The notes: generated by a model not told the origin, from the sequence alone. A stretch of DNA of 64,000 bases from Acetobacterium malicum subsp. dehalogenans DSM 11527 (GCF_000472665.1 NZ_AXAC01000013.1:1-64000); one strand, 5' to 3'; counted from the first letter of the stretch, positions 25,921 to 35,955 are shown. Program-made: numbers and translations.

Positions 25921-26769
25921 TTAGGCCATCGCCAATAAGAGTTCCCGCAGCACCTTGCAGGCGACGGCGGTGGAAGCGCCGCTCTGGTCATAGACCGGCG
26001 AAAGCTCGTTGATGTCACAGCCGACCAGATTCAGCTGGCTGACGGTTTGGATCGCTTCAAGCAGCTCCATAAAGCTGACACCGCCGGGTTCCGGGGTGCC
26101 GGTGCCGGGGAAAACGGATGGGTCTAACACATCCAGATCCAGGGTGAAATAGACCGGTTTACCCTGGAGTTTTTCGACCACTTCGGCCAGGCCCTTAAAA
26201 TTGAACTTCTGGGTGGTGACGTGATCTTGGCCCCACTGGAACTCACTGCGTTCGCCGGAACGAATCCCGAATTGATAGATCCGGCCATCGCCAATGATAT
26301 CCCAAACCCGGTGCAGCACCGTGGCATGGGACAGGGTAATACCCAGATAGTCATCCCGCAAATCGGCATGGGCGTCAAAATGCACCACATAAAGCTCCGG
26401 ATATTTCCGGGCCACCGCCCGGACGGCACCCAGGGTCACCAGATGCTCGCCGCCGATCATCACCGGCCGCTTATTATCTCTTAATACCCGGGTGGTATAG
26501 CTTTCAATCGCTGCCAGCACCTTTTCGGTATCACCAAAACAAAGTTCCAGATCGCCGCCATCAAAAACGGCCAGATCTTCCAGATCTTTGTCCTGGTAGG
26601 GGCTGTAGGTTTCCAGTCCGTATGATTCCCCCCGCATCGTGCGGCTGGCAAAGCGAGTGCCAGGACGAAAGGAGGTGGTGGAATCAAAGGGCGCGCCAAA
26701 AACGACAATGTCTGATTCCCCGTATTCGTTGTCACAACCTAAAAAGGTCTCAATATTTTTATTCAACAT
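25921..26769 (-). CDS. speB: Agmatinase
   Basis: A 282-residue ureohydrolase that converts agmatine to putrescine and urea. All binuclear manganese motifs are present: GGEHLVTLGA, FDAHADLRDDY and TLDLDVLDPSVFPGTGTPEPGG. It overlaps the end of speE by 11 bases, with GGAGGAG inside speE as ribosome binding site. An alternative substrate is N1-aminopropylagmatine, as in Thermus and some archaea, if SpeE acts on agmatine. Confidence 0.93.
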   Translation of the reverse strand: MLNKNIETFLGCDNEYGESDIVVFGAPFDSTTSFRPGTRFASRTMRGESYGLETYSPYQDKDLEDLAVFDGGDLELCFGDTEKVLAAIESYTTRVLRDNKRPVMIGGEHLVTLGAVRAVARKYPELYVVHFDAHADLRDDYLGITLSHATVLHRVWDIIGDGRIYQFGIRSGERSEFQWGQDHVTTQKFNFKGLAEVVEKLQGKPVYFTLDLDVLDPSVFPGTGTPEPGGVSFMELLEAIQTVSQLNLVGCDINELSPVYDQSGASTAVACKVLRELLLAMA

Positions 26770-27610
26770 CTTTTAACAGCTCCTCCACATAGTTTGGCAA
26801 CGCAAAGGCGCCAACATGCAATTGGGTATTATAGTAGCGGGTTTTAAATCCCTGCGCATTCCACTTCACCGCCTTTAAATCCTCAATCGGATGGTATTTC
26901 TTCGAGGCAAAGCCAAACAGCCAGTGTCCCGAAGGATAGGTGGGAATATGGGCCTGATAGACCCGGCTGATCGGGAAGGACTCGACAATGCGCTTATGAG
27001 CCCGCTGCATCGCCACGGCATCATCCAGATAAAAAGCACTTTCATGTTGATTGACCATGATTCCGTCTTCTTTCAGGGCCTTATAGCAATTGCCATAGAA
27101 TTCTTTGGTAAACAGGCCTTCGCCGGGGCCAAAGGGATCGGTGGAATCGACAATGATCAGATCGTATTCATTTTCACAGCGGCGAATAAATTTCAGGCCA
27201 TCCTGATAATGAACGGTTACCCGCTCATCATTAAAACAGCAGGCGGTCTGGGGCAGATGCTTTTTACAGACTTCCACCACCAGTTCGTCAATTTCGACCA
27301 GATCAATGTGTTCAACCAGCGGATAGCGCACCAGCTCGCGGATGGCACCGCCATCACCACCACCGATAATCAATACTTTTTTGGCCGCCGGATGAACGGC
27401 CATGGGAATATGCACCATCATCTCATGGTAGATAAACTCGTCTTTTTCGGTCAGCATCATAAATCCGTCCAGGGTTAAAAAACGGCCAAATTCTTTGGAA
27501 TCAAAAATATCGATCCGCTGAAATTCACTTTGTCCGCAGTAAAGCTGACGATCCACCTGAATGGAAAATTTGACGCTGGGGGTATGTTTTTCTGAAAACC
27601 ATAATTCCAT
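26759..27610 (-). CDS. speE: Spermidine synthase (aminopropyltransferase)
   Basis: A 283-residue aminopropyltransferase transferring the aminopropyl group of decarboxylated SAM to putrescine. Motifs: GGGDGGAIRELVRYP (about 84-98), acidic DLVEIDELV, and IVDSTDPFGPGEGLF containing the catalytic Asp. Gap of four bases after the arginine decarboxylase gene. Confidence 0.93.
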   Translation of the reverse strand: MELWFSEKHTPSVKFSIQVDRQLYCGQSEFQRIDIFDSKEFGRFLTLDGFMMLTEKDEFIYHEMMVHIPMAVHPAAKKVLIIGGGDGGAIRELVRYPLVEHIDLVEIDELVVEVCKKHLPQTACCFNDERVTVHYQDGLKFIRRCENEYDLIIVDSTDPFGPGEGLFTKEFYGNCYKALKEDGIMVNQHESAFYLDDAVAMQRAHKRIVESFPISRVYQAHIPTYPSGHWLFGFASKKYHPIEDLKAVKWNAQGFKTRYYNTQLHVGAFALPNYVEELLKDVE

Positions 27611-27614
27611 TTAA

Positions 27615-29069
27615 TCAATCCTCCTTCAGCACATTGAGATATTCGATTTCCATGTCTTCGGGGCCGGTTAAAAAGCAGCCCTTGTCTTTGACATATTCGA
27701 TGGAATCAAGAATTTCGGCAGTAATCATTTCGCCGGGAGCCAGGATTGGAATCCCTGGCGGATAGCACATCACAAATTCACTGCAGATCCGGCCGCCGCT
27801 TTTTTCCAGCGGCAAAGCTTCCTTATCGGCATAAAATGCTTCCTGCGGGGCCACTGCCACCGCCGGGTTAATATATTCATATTGCAGCATCCCGGCCTTG
27901 TCTTTTTTATAAATCCGGCGGATTTCAGCCAGCGCCGAGACCAGCCGTTCCAGATTACGTTGGCTGTCGCCCACTGAAATGTAGGCCAAAATATTACCCA
28001 CATCCCCAAATTCCACCTGAATGTCGTATTCGTCCCGGAGAATATTGTAAACTTCAATCCCCGCCAGTCCGACGTTCAGGGTATTAATCGACAGCTTGGT
28101 GGCGTCGAAATCGTAAATGGTATCACCGTTGATCAGTTCTTTGGAATAAGCGTAATAGTCGCCGATCTGATTGATTTCATCCCGGGCGTATTGGGCCATG
28201 GCGGTTACCTTGGCAAAGATTTCCTTGCCGTTCACGGCCAGATTTTTACGGGATATATCGAGACTGGAAAGCAGCAGATACGACCCACTGGTGGTCTGGG
28301 TCAGATTGATGATCTGCCGGACATAACCGGGGTTCATCCCGGCTCCCACCAATAAAAACGAGCTTTGCGTCAGCGATCCGCCGGATTTATGCATGCTGAC
28401 CGAGGCCATGTCGGCACCGGCGGCCATCCCGCTGATCGGCATGTTTTCGCCAAAATAGAAATGGGTGCCATGGGCCTCATCGGCCAGTACCAGCATACCC
28501 GAAGCGTGCGCCATTTCGACGATCGCTTTCAGGTTGGAACAAACCCCATAGTAGGTCGGGTTGTTGACCAGGATCGCTTTGGCATCCGGGTTTTCCTGGA
28601 TCGCTTTGGCTACTGCGGAGAGGGTCATCCCCAATGAAATACCAATTTCATGATTGGTTTCAGGATTCACATAAACCGGGATGGCACCGCCCAGGATCAT
28701 CGCATTGATGACGCTGCGGTGGACATTCCGGGGCAGAATAATCTTCTCCCCTTTTTTACAGGCCGACAGCACCATCGTCTGAACCGCCGAAGTCGTGCCG
28801 TTGACCATAAAAAACGCCTGTTTGGCACCAAAGGCATCCGCCGCTAATTCCTCAGCCTCTTTGATCACCGAAACCGGATGGCAGAGATTATCCAGTGGCT
28901 TCATCGAATTGACATCCAGAGTCATACAACGTTCCCCTAAAAATTCCGTTAATTCGGGATTCCCCTTGCCCCGTTTATGGCCGGGCACATCAAAGGGCAC
29001 CAGCCGATTCCGCTTAAACTCATTGAGTGCCTCCATAATCGGCATTCGTTGTTGATTTAATTTTGGCAC
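27615..29069 (-). CDS. speA: Arginine decarboxylase (Orn/Lys/Arg decarboxylase family)
   Basis: A 484-residue fold-type I PLP decarboxylase like Bacillus SpeA. The cofactor motif is ADEAHGTHFYFGE and the PLP lysine is in SMHKSGGSLTQSS (about 228-240). Arginine is the likely substrate because an agmatinase is in the same operon; lysine or ornithine decarboxylase is the alternative. No N-terminal wing domain is present, as usual for this short class. Confidence 0.9.
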   Translation of the reverse strand: MPKLNQQRMPIMEALNEFKRNRLVPFDVPGHKRGKGNPELTEFLGERCMTLDVNSMKPLDNLCHPVSVIKEAEELAADAFGAKQAFFMVNGTTSAVQTMVLSACKKGEKIILPRNVHRSVINAMILGGAIPVYVNPETNHEIGISLGMTLSAVAKAIQENPDAKAILVNNPTYYGVCSNLKAIVEMAHASGMLVLADEAHGTHFYFGENMPISGMAAGADMASVSMHKSGGSLTQSSFLLVGAGMNPGYVRQIINLTQTTSGSYLLLSSLDISRKNLAVNGKEIFAKVTAMAQYARDEINQIGDYYAYSKELINGDTIYDFDATKLSINTLNVGLAGIEVYNILRDEYDIQVEFGDVGNILAYISVGDSQRNLERLVSALAEIRRIYKKDKAGMLQYEYINPAVAVAPQEAFYADKEALPLEKSGGRICSEFVMCYPPGIPILAPGEMITAEILDSIEYVKDKGCFLTGPEDMEIEYLNVLKED

Positions 29070-29086
29070 GTTTTTTTCCTTCCCAA

Positions 29087-29881
29087 TTAATAGACATTAC
29101 TGCCGCTAAAAATTTCGATCATTTCCCGACGCAGGTTTTCGGTAATCTGTAGCCGGGTTCGCGGCGGCAGCTCATAGGCATCGGTATTGAATAAATAATC
29201 CTGAAGACAGATTTCCTTTAGCAGCATCTTGGTGTGAAACAGATTGGACTGATAAACATTAATATCAATGGCATCATATTCCTTAAGGGTTTTGTCATCG
29301 ATATAATCCTGGATTGAGGTGATTTTATGATCCATAAACAATTTCTTGCCACTGACGTCCCGGGTAAACCCCCGGACCCGATAATCCATGGTAATGATAT
29401 CCGAATCAAAGCTGCCGATCAGGAAATCCAGGGTACTCAGCGGGGTAATTTCGCCACAGGTGGCTACATCAATATCGACCCGAAAGGTGGCAATGGACGT
29501 GTCGGGATGATATTCCGGATAGGTATGAACCGTTACATGGCTTTTGTCCAGATGGGCCACTACCGTATCACCCTGCAAATCCGTCTTCTCCACATTTTCT
29601 TCCCGATATTCCCGCAAAAAAGTTTCTTCGGCAATTAAAAAGGTGACACTGGCCCCCTGAGGATCATAATCCTGCTTGGATACATTTAATACCCGGGCAC
29701 CAATCATCTCCGTGACATGATACAAAATATTGGTCAAGCGATCTGAGTTATACTGCTCATCAATATAGGCAATATAGTCACGTTGCTCCCGCTCGCTCTT
29801 TGCATAGCATACATCATAAATGTTAAAACTTAATGATTTTGTTAGATTGTTAAAACCATTCAACTTTAATTTATTATCCAT
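29087..29881 (-). CDS. speD: S-adenosylmethionine decarboxylase proenzyme
   Basis: Pyruvoyl enzyme of the long bacterial (E. coli-like) class giving the aminopropyl donor for SpeE. Self-cleavage is expected before the serine in [16 protein letters not shown] (about 110-125), and [14 protein letters not shown] at the N-terminus is characteristic. The ATG at 29881 gives 264 residues and has GGGGTGG four bases upstream; an ATG at 29899 adds six residues and lacks a good site. First gene of the six-gene polyamine operon. Confidence 0.94.
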   Translation of the reverse strand: MDNKLKLNGFNNLTKSLSFNIYDVCYAKSEREQRDYIAYIDEQYNSDRLTNILYHVTEMIGARVLNVSKQDYDPQGASVTFLIAEETFLREYREENVEKTDLQGDTVVAHLDKSHVTVHTYPEYHPDTSIATFRVDIDVATCGEITPLSTLDFLIGSFDSDIITMDYRVRGFTRDVSGKKLFMDHKITSIQDYIDDKTLKEYDAIDINVYQSNLFHTKMLLKEICLQDYLFNTDAYELPPRTRLQITENLRREMIEIFSGSNVY

Positions 29882-29934
29882 AATCCACCCCGTTTCCATT
29901 TTTTCGCATTATAATTATGCTGTTCTAATTTAAT

Positions 29935-29986
29935 AAAACAAAAAACTCAAGTGATCCTTCAGCATTTGCTGTTCATCCACTTGAGT
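29935..29986 (-). terminator. Terminator ending the 415-base RNA before speD
   Basis: Arms ACTCAAGTG (29945-29953) and CACTTGAGT (29978-29986), with an inner CAGC/GCTG pair, are followed on the minus strand by six T, G and four T. It lies 54 bases before the speD start, so it ends an independent RNA or attenuates the polyamine operon. Confidence 0.85.
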
Positions 29987-30352
29987 TTATTTCTACTGAT
30001 TTGTTATTTACACGAGCGCATGACCGCACCGTCTATACATGATTCCAAACGTAGAAATTAGAGTCTATATAGCAAGAACTTACTTTTACTACTCTTATTG
30101 ATTGTTTCACAAGTGTGATGTGCAATAACGCACACGGTTTTAAGTAACCAACTTATAAAATTTGAGCTGACACTCAATCAATAAGGCAACGAAAGTTGCC
30201 AATCGGCATTTGACCTAGCTGTCCGTATGGCATTCAATTTCTTTATCACCGAGTTAAATCTGATAAAGAAATGGTCAAAAGAATTCTTTGCTGCATTCAT
30301 AAACATCGCTTATAAACACGCCAAATAGACATCGATCTATTTCTATCATTCG
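29935..30352 (-). ncRNA. Candidate structured non-coding RNA upstream of the polyamine operon
   Basis: About 415 bases without a convincing ORF, bounded by a consensus-like promoter (30359-30387) and a strong terminator. On the minus strand several stems are clear: TTCTTTATCA/TGATAAAGAA, GGCAAC-TTTC-GTTGCC, ATTGATTG pairing with CAATCAAT about 80 bases later, and GTGTG/CACAC. The size exceeds known polyamine or SAM riboswitches. It is not RNase P, tmRNA or SRP RNA by the signatures I know. Clostridial large RNAs such as the raiA motif are possible, but I cannot confirm identity. Confidence 0.55.
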
Positions 30353-30358
30353 TTTCGA

Positions 30359-30387
30359 ATTGTACTATAAAAGATTGTGAAAATCAA
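30359..30387 (-). promoter_or_regulatory. Promoter of the candidate ncRNA
   Basis: TTGATT, 17 bases, TACAAT on the minus strand. Transcription would begin near 30352. Confidence 0.6.
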
Positions 30388-30444
30388 GAAATATTTGCAA
30401 ATTTAACCCGTTTCTAACATAATCCTTAGCCTATTTAAGGACTT

Positions 30445-33400
30445 TTAAAAATCTCCGGTCACTTCTGAAAAAGATGATCTCAACGTATTCAGGGCGTCCC
30501 GGTAATCAAATTCATGAATCTGTCTTTCCAGTTCCAATCCCGAATCTCCCAAAGTAAATAGCAGCAGATCCTTGTGTACCTCAAATAAATCATAGGCCTC
30601 GGTGTCATTATTTTCAAGCAATCCGGTCAGTTGGCTCAGGATCGTCTCGATTTGGGCCTTGTTTCCCACATCTTTTTGTTGACTTTCAGGGGAATGCCGT
30701 TCTTTCGGTAAGGACTCCGCAAAACCTCCTATTTCTGTAACAAAACTATTGATCTGTTCTTTAAACTGCTCTTTTCCAGATCTGATCCGAACCGCCTGTT
30801 CCAGTTCAGCCGCCAGCTCCTGTATTTTTATAGCCCCCAGATTTCCCGCCACGCCCTTGATGGAATGAACCGTTTGCATGATATTCTGATAGTTTTCGGC
30901 GGTGGTCTGTTTTAAAATATCAATCGCTGCGGTTTCACATTTTTGGCTAAACTGCCGGATCAATCGCAAATAAACGGAGATATCACCACCCAGCATTCTC
31001 AGTCCGGTTTCCACATTCAACCCCTCCACCTGCCGCAGCGCTTTTAAACAGTTCTGTTCTTCCGGTGCCGCAGCTGTATGCCTGATCTGATCATTTTGCA
31101 CGTCACGTTGAAGCGCTTCTTTGTTATCTGACCCGTTTTTTCTCACCGGCAACCACTTGATCAAGCACTTGTATAAAATCTCCGGTTCTACCGGTTTGAC
31201 CAGATGATCATTCATCCCTGCTTCGATACATTTACGCCGATCTTCTTCAAAGGCATTGGCGGTCATCGCTAAAATAGGAACCGCTTCCCAACCCGGCAAG
31301 GCCCTGATCAGGGCAGTTGCCGCCAACCCATCCATGACTGGCATCTGAACATCCATTAAGATCAAGTCAAATTTAGTCTCCGCAACTTTACTAATGGCTT
31401 CCTGCCCATTTTCGGCCACTGCTATCTTAAACTTAAAGGGCTCCAGTAGCTGCCTAACGATTTCCTGATTAATTTGATTGTCTTCAACAATCAGTATTTG
31501 CATCTGTCCATAATCCTTTAATCGCTCCTCCAACGCTTTCAGGGACGACGGTATTTTTGATTCGATGTCATTATTCAGCAATTCCATTAAGGCGTCATTG
31601 AGAGTTGACGGTGTCATCGGTTTAACCAGAATCCGGCTGATGCCTGCTCGCTGGGCCTCTTCATAGGATATCTGGTTCCCATATCCGGTTATCAGATAAA
31701 CCGTCGGCATGGTTTTCAAGTCCAACGATTGAAGCATCAGCGCTGTGTCAATACCATCCTGAACCGGCATTTTCATGTCCATAAATACCAGTCGATAAGG
31801 ATTCATCCGCTGGTCTGCTTGGGTCACTGCCGCCAGTCCTTCTTTTCCCGAACTGACTGCATCACACTCGATTCCAAAATCAGCCAGCATCGTGATCATC
31901 AGTTCCCGGGCTTCCGGCATATCATCGATCACCAGGACCCGAATTTCCTCAGATGACTTGATACTGATCCTATTTTTGGGCATTGCGGTTGATATTTCAA
32001 ATGGCAGTTCAAACCAGAACCGACTTCCTTGACCCAACTCGCTGTCAACCCCTATTTCGCCACCTAAAAAATTGGCCAGACGGGAACTGATCGCCAACCC
32101 TAAACCGGTACCACCATAAAGACGGGTCATCGATTCGTCGGCCTGGACAAAATCCTGGAACAGATTTTTCATCTGTGCTGTTGACATGCCAATTCCGGTA
32201 TCCCACACTTCAAAGCGCAAGCGGATCTGCTTGTGATCCTGTTTAACGATTCGGGCAATGATTTTAATGCTCCCTGTTTCGGTAAACTTCACCGCATTGC
32301 TCATTAAATTAAGTAAAATTTGGCCAAAACGAACCGAATCGCCCCGCAAAACCGTGGGAATATGGTCCACATCGACTAATAAATCGAGATTTTTTTTGGC
32401 CGCTTCATCACCCAAAATATTGCATACCCGGTCGATTTCCCGGGTCGGTTCGAAATCATGGGTATCCATTTGCATTTTTCCGGCTTCAATTTTTGAAAGA
32501 TCCAGCACATCATTAATGATCTGCAACAAGTGATTGGCTGCCTCAGTTAGCTTGTCAATCTGTTCCTCCTGACGCATGGTCAGGGGATCACGCTTGATCA
32601 GGTGGGCAAGTCCGATGATGGCATTCATCGGTGTTCGGATTTCATGACTCATGTTTGATAAAAAGGAGCTCTTGGCCTGATTGGCAGCTTCTGCCTCAAG
32701 CTTCGCCATCTCCAATTCGGTGGTTCTGGAAAAAACCATTTCCTCAAGATGTTTTTGATAGGTCTCCAGCTCTTCCAGATAGTTCATCTTTTCGGTTACA
32801 TCCTGAACCGTTCCCCAGCTGGCGATCGGATTGCCCTCATGATCACACTCAAATTGCGATCGTTCTTCCACCCAGCGTACTTCTTTGCCAGATAAAATAC
32901 GATGAAGTACGGTAAACGACTGACCTTCATTTGCTTTTTCTGCCCAGGTATCAATCATTTTTTTTCGATCATCCGGATAGACAAAATCCATATAGGATTC
33001 AAAAGTTTGCGGCATTCCAATTTCCACCCCAAAAATACGATAGGTTTCATTTGACCAGATCAATTTGTTTGCTTTAATATCGAAATGCCAGTGTCCTGTT
33101 TTCGAAACCTCCTGAGCCCGATTTAAGTACGCTTCATTTTGCCGTAATGCCTGGGTCATCTCAATTCGTTCCCGATTTAATCGATGCTGTTCCGAAATAT
33201 CCCGAATTACCTCAACAAAATTTTCACTTTCGGCCAGCCAGCTCATTCGGCATTCAAAATGATGATTTCCATCCGCATAGGGTAAATCATACTCAAAGGT
33301 CTGCATTTGACCACTCGTTCTGGCCATTGCCATGGCATCGGTAAAAGCATTGTTGATGTCCGGCAGCAATACGCTGTTGATTTTTTTATATAAAAAAACT

Positions 33401-33930
33401 TCCGGTGGGATGTAGAGATCCGATGTTTTTTTGGCCCGGTATTCCAGAATAACGCCCTGGGCATCCGTTAGAAACAAAATATCCGGGACAACCTTAAAAT
33501 ACGCTTCCAGGATTCGATCAATCTTTGAGGCTCGTTCTTCACTTAAATGTAATTCTGTCACATCTTGAACCACACCTTCAATTTGAATAATCTGGCCATT
33601 TTCTGAAATCGGAATACCAATGGTACGAATCCATTTCGTTGTTTTCTTTTCTGTGGTTATCTCCAATTCCATTTCAAAAGACTCTGCTTTTTCAATTGCA
33701 TCCTTCAAGCCTTCCCGATATCGATCGATATCACGACTCTGAAAAAAATGGTTTGGCTCCAGAACTGACGGAATTTCCCCCGGTTCCAAATCAAAAATAT
33801 GAAACATTCCCTGGCTCCATTGGCTTGTCATGGTGGTTATATCAATTCGCCAGCTTCCGACCTTTGTCAATCGGGATCCCAATTCCAATAATTTATTCTG
33901 CTGTACCAACCAAGAATTGTCCTGTTCCAT
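30445..33930 (-). CDS. Hybrid sensor histidine kinase with PAS, two receivers and HPt
   Basis: Very large (1161 residues) soluble multi-domain kinase. In order: three PAS/PAC sensor domains (about 10-370), a short coiled coil, HisKA with phospho-His in MSHEIRTPMNAIIG, HATPase (GTGLGLAIS), two receiver domains with LVFMDMKMPVQDG and LILMDVQMPVMDG, and a C-terminal HPt with HSIKGVAGNLG. This permits an internal phosphorelay. The ATG at 33930 has GGTGAG seven bases upstream; a GTG at 33996 would overlap the upstream gene. It follows the HD-GYP regulator by 32 bases and is the probable partner. No membrane segment, so the signal is probably intracellular. Confidence 0.9.
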   Translation of the reverse strand: MEQDNSWLVQQNKLLELGSRLTKVGSWRIDITTMTSQWSQGMFHIFDLEPGEIPSVLEPNHFFQSRDIDRYREGLKDAIEKAESFEMELEITTEKKTTKWIRTIGIPISENGQIIQIEGVVQDVTELHLSEERASKIDRILEAYFKVVPDILFLTDAQGVILEYRAKKTSDLYIPPEVFLYKKINSVLLPDINNAFTDAMAMARTSGQMQTFEYDLPYADGNHHFECRMSWLAESENFVEVIRDISEQHRLNRERIEMTQALRQNEAYLNRAQEVSKTGHWHFDIKANKLIWSNETYRIFGVEIGMPQTFESYMDFVYPDDRKKMIDTWAEKANEGQSFTVLHRILSGKEVRWVEERSQFECDHEGNPIASWGTVQDVTEKMNYLEELETYQKHLEEMVFSRTTELEMAKLEAEAANQAKSSFLSNMSHEIRTPMNAIIGLAHLIKRDPLTMRQEEQIDKLTEAANHLLQIINDVLDLSKIEAGKMQMDTHDFEPTREIDRVCNILGDEAAKKNLDLLVDVDHIPTVLRGDSVRFGQILLNLMSNAVKFTETGSIKIIARIVKQDHKQIRLRFEVWDTGIGMSTAQMKNLFQDFVQADESMTRLYGGTGLGLAISSRLANFLGGEIGVDSELGQGSRFWFELPFEISTAMPKNRISIKSSEEIRVLVIDDMPEARELMITMLADFGIECDAVSSGKEGLAAVTQADQRMNPYRLVFMDMKMPVQDGIDTALMLQSLDLKTMPTVYLITGYGNQISYEEAQRAGISRILVKPMTPSTLNDALMELLNNDIESKIPSSLKALEERLKDYGQMQILIVEDNQINQEIVRQLLEPFKFKIAVAENGQEAISKVAETKFDLILMDVQMPVMDGLAATALIRALPGWEAVPILAMTANAFEEDRRKCIEAGMNDHLVKPVEPEILYKCLIKWLPVRKNGSDNKEALQRDVQNDQIRHTAAAPEEQNCLKALRQVEGLNVETGLRMLGGDISVYLRLIRQFSQKCETAAIDILKQTTAENYQNIMQTVHSIKGVAGNLGAIKIQELAAELEQAVRIRSGKEQFKEQINSFVTEIGGFAESLPKERHSPESQQKDVGNKAQIETILSQLTGLLENNDTEAYDLFEVHKDLLLFTLGDSGLELERQIHEFDYRDALNTLRSSFSEVTGDF

Positions 33931-33962
33931 TTTATAACTCACCACCCTTCGCTTCCTGGCTT

Positions 33963-35093
33963 TTAATTTTTGTTCGCCGCTGTCCGATCCTGACACAAGA
34001 CCTGTCTGAAAGCCTTAATTTCTGTTTCAAAAGCATCCACTACATCCGGATCAAACTGCAAGCCTTTCTGCTCTAAAATATAGTCCACCACCGCATCCAT
34101 GCTCCAGGCTTTTTTATAGGGCCGCACCGTAGTAAGAGCATCAAATACATCTGCGAGTGCCATAATCCGTGCCGAGATGGGAATTTCATCACCATACAGT
34201 TCTTCCGGATAACCCTTTCCATCCCATCGTTCATGATGATAATTCATAATTCTCTCGGCCTCTTCCAAAAAGTACAACGCCGTAATTTCACCCTGTTCAT
34301 TATCTGTTTTGTTGACGGATAAGGTTTTATTGATGGCCAGACGAATGGCATTCCCGCCAATCTTGCAATGGGTTTTCATTACCTCATATTCTTCATAGTC
34401 GAGCTTTCCCGGCTTTAATAAGATCGCATCGGGAATCCCAATCTTGCCGATATCATGAAGGGGTGCCGCTTTAACAATCCGTTCAATGGTATCATCACCC
34501 AACCGTTTTTTGAATTTCTCATTTTTTTGCAATCGCTCTGCGATAATCCGCACATAATTCTGGGTCCGCAAAACATGATTGGCGGTATCATTGTCCCGGG
34601 TTTCAACCAATTCTGCAAAAACATTCAGGGTTGTATCCTGAATCATCTGGTTTTCTACCATCCGTCGTTTGACTTCAGCTTCCAGCCATTCGTTCTGGTT
34701 TTTAAGCCGGTCGCGGGCTTGTTTCAGTTCCAGATGGGCATTGACTCTGGCCAACACAATCCCCGGCCGAAATGGTTTAGTAATATAGTCAACCGCCCCC
34801 AAATGAAAGCCCTTTTCTTCATCAATTAAACTATCCAGTGCTGAAATATAGATAACCGGAATCCCCAGGTTCGCTGGATCTTTCCGTAATTCTGATAAGG
34901 TTTCATAACCATCCATTCCGGGCATGATAATATCCATCAAAATCAGATCCGGCTTGATTCCCTTTTCAACCGCCTGAAGCAGTTCCGCTCCAGATTTATA
35001 GGCCCGGATTAAAAAAGAAGGACTCAATAACTTTTTTAAGATCATCAAATTGATGGGTTCGTCGTCAACGATTGAGATTTCATGATTTTTCAT
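33963..35093 (-). CDS. Response regulator with HD-GYP output domain
   Basis: A 376-residue RpfG-type protein: receiver domain (phosphorylation site in DLILMDIIMPGMDG), coiled linker and HD-GYP phosphodiesterase domain (HDIGKIGIPDAILLKPG, later HHERWDGKGYPEELYG). It hydrolyses c-di-GMP in response to phosphorylation. The adjacent hybrid kinase with HPt is the obvious donor. All catalytic motifs appear intact. Confidence 0.92.
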   Translation of the reverse strand: MKNHEISIVDDEPINLMILKKLLSPSFLIRAYKSGAELLQAVEKGIKPDLILMDIIMPGMDGYETLSELRKDPANLGIPVIYISALDSLIDEEKGFHLGAVDYITKPFRPGIVLARVNAHLELKQARDRLKNQNEWLEAEVKRRMVENQMIQDTTLNVFAELVETRDNDTANHVLRTQNYVRIIAERLQKNEKFKKRLGDDTIERIVKAAPLHDIGKIGIPDAILLKPGKLDYEEYEVMKTHCKIGGNAIRLAINKTLSVNKTDNEQGEITALYFLEEAERIMNYHHERWDGKGYPEELYGDEIPISARIMALADVFDALTTVRPYKKAWSMDAVVDYILEQKGLQFDPDVVDAFETEIKAFRQVLCQDRTAANKN

Positions 35094-35269
35094 GCTTCCT
35101 GCTCCCTGAAATTAAAAATAAATAACGAGTTGTCGTTAATTCCTACCCTTTTTTGCGGGAATAAAACACGATTCTCAACTGCATTATGCCCGTCTGACCG
35201 AAAAATAAATATCTGCATGCAATCCGCTGAACAAAAATTAAAATTTTTATTCCCAAGCAATTGACCAAC

Positions 35270-35938
35270 TCAGCGGGCTGGCTTCAATATCCGGGCCAGA
35301 TCCTCAAGGTCGGCGGCATGAATGATCGCCAGCACCTCATCGGCCGGCAATAGCCTGGTATCACCATGGGGAATAAGCAGTTGGCCATTTCTGATAATTG
35401 CCACTAAAACACATTCGGTAGGTAGGCCCAGTTCTCTCACCGTCTTACCCACTGCCAGCGATTCCGGGTGAACCTTTTCTTCCACCAATGAAAATTGTCC
35501 CTGGTTCAACTTAAGCAGGGTCATCATATCCCCCACTGACATTTCTTCAGCAACCAGTGTTGCCATCAGCTCGGCCTGGTTTAACGCCACATCCACCCCC
35601 ATTTCCGGAGTGAATAACCAGGCATTCTTGGGATTTTTAATCCGCGCCAGAATTCGCGGCACCTGATATTCCAGGCGGGCAATGGTGGCAGCCACCAGAT
35701 TGATTTCATCAGCCCCAGTCACCACCGCCAGCACATCGGCCGAACGGATCCCGGCCGCTTCCAGAACACTAGGGTCGGTGCCGCTCCCCAACACCAGCAC
35801 CTCTTTGGGCAGATCACAACCCAGCCGTTCCAATTGATGCGTTCGGATTTCAATGAGCTTAACCTGATGGCCGCCGTTTTGCAGCAACGAAGTCAGATAA
35901 CAGCCCACCTTGCCGCCGCCTACGATTATTACTTTCAT
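35270..35938 (-). CDS. TrkA-like RCK protein, second of the ATPase-linked pair
   Basis: A 222-residue RCK_N plus RCK_C protein starting MKVIIVGGGKVGCYL, with acidic LIEIRTHQ and GSGTDPSVLEAAGI. It is separated from its upstream partner by 17 bases. There is no trkH or ktrB gene nearby; instead the operon begins with a P-type ATPase, so its target may be that pump or a Trk/Ktr channel elsewhere. Confidence 0.88.
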   Translation of the reverse strand: MKVIIVGGGKVGCYLTSLLQNGGHQVKLIEIRTHQLERLGCDLPKEVLVLGSGTDPSVLEAAGIRSADVLAVVTGADEINLVAATIARLEYQVPRILARIKNPKNAWLFTPEMGVDVALNQAELMATLVAEEMSVGDMMTLLKLNQGQFSLVEEKVHPESLAVGKTVRELGLPTECVLVAIIRNGQLLIPHGDTRLLPADEVLAIIHAADLEDLARILKPAR

Positions 35939-35955
35939 GATCTGATATCCCCTTT

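Noticed and set aside
29935-30352. RNase P RNA, tmRNA or SRP RNA
   Set aside because: Size would fit RNase P or tmRNA, but signature sequences (GAGGAAAGTCC, tRNA-like ends, SRP tetraloop region) are not found.
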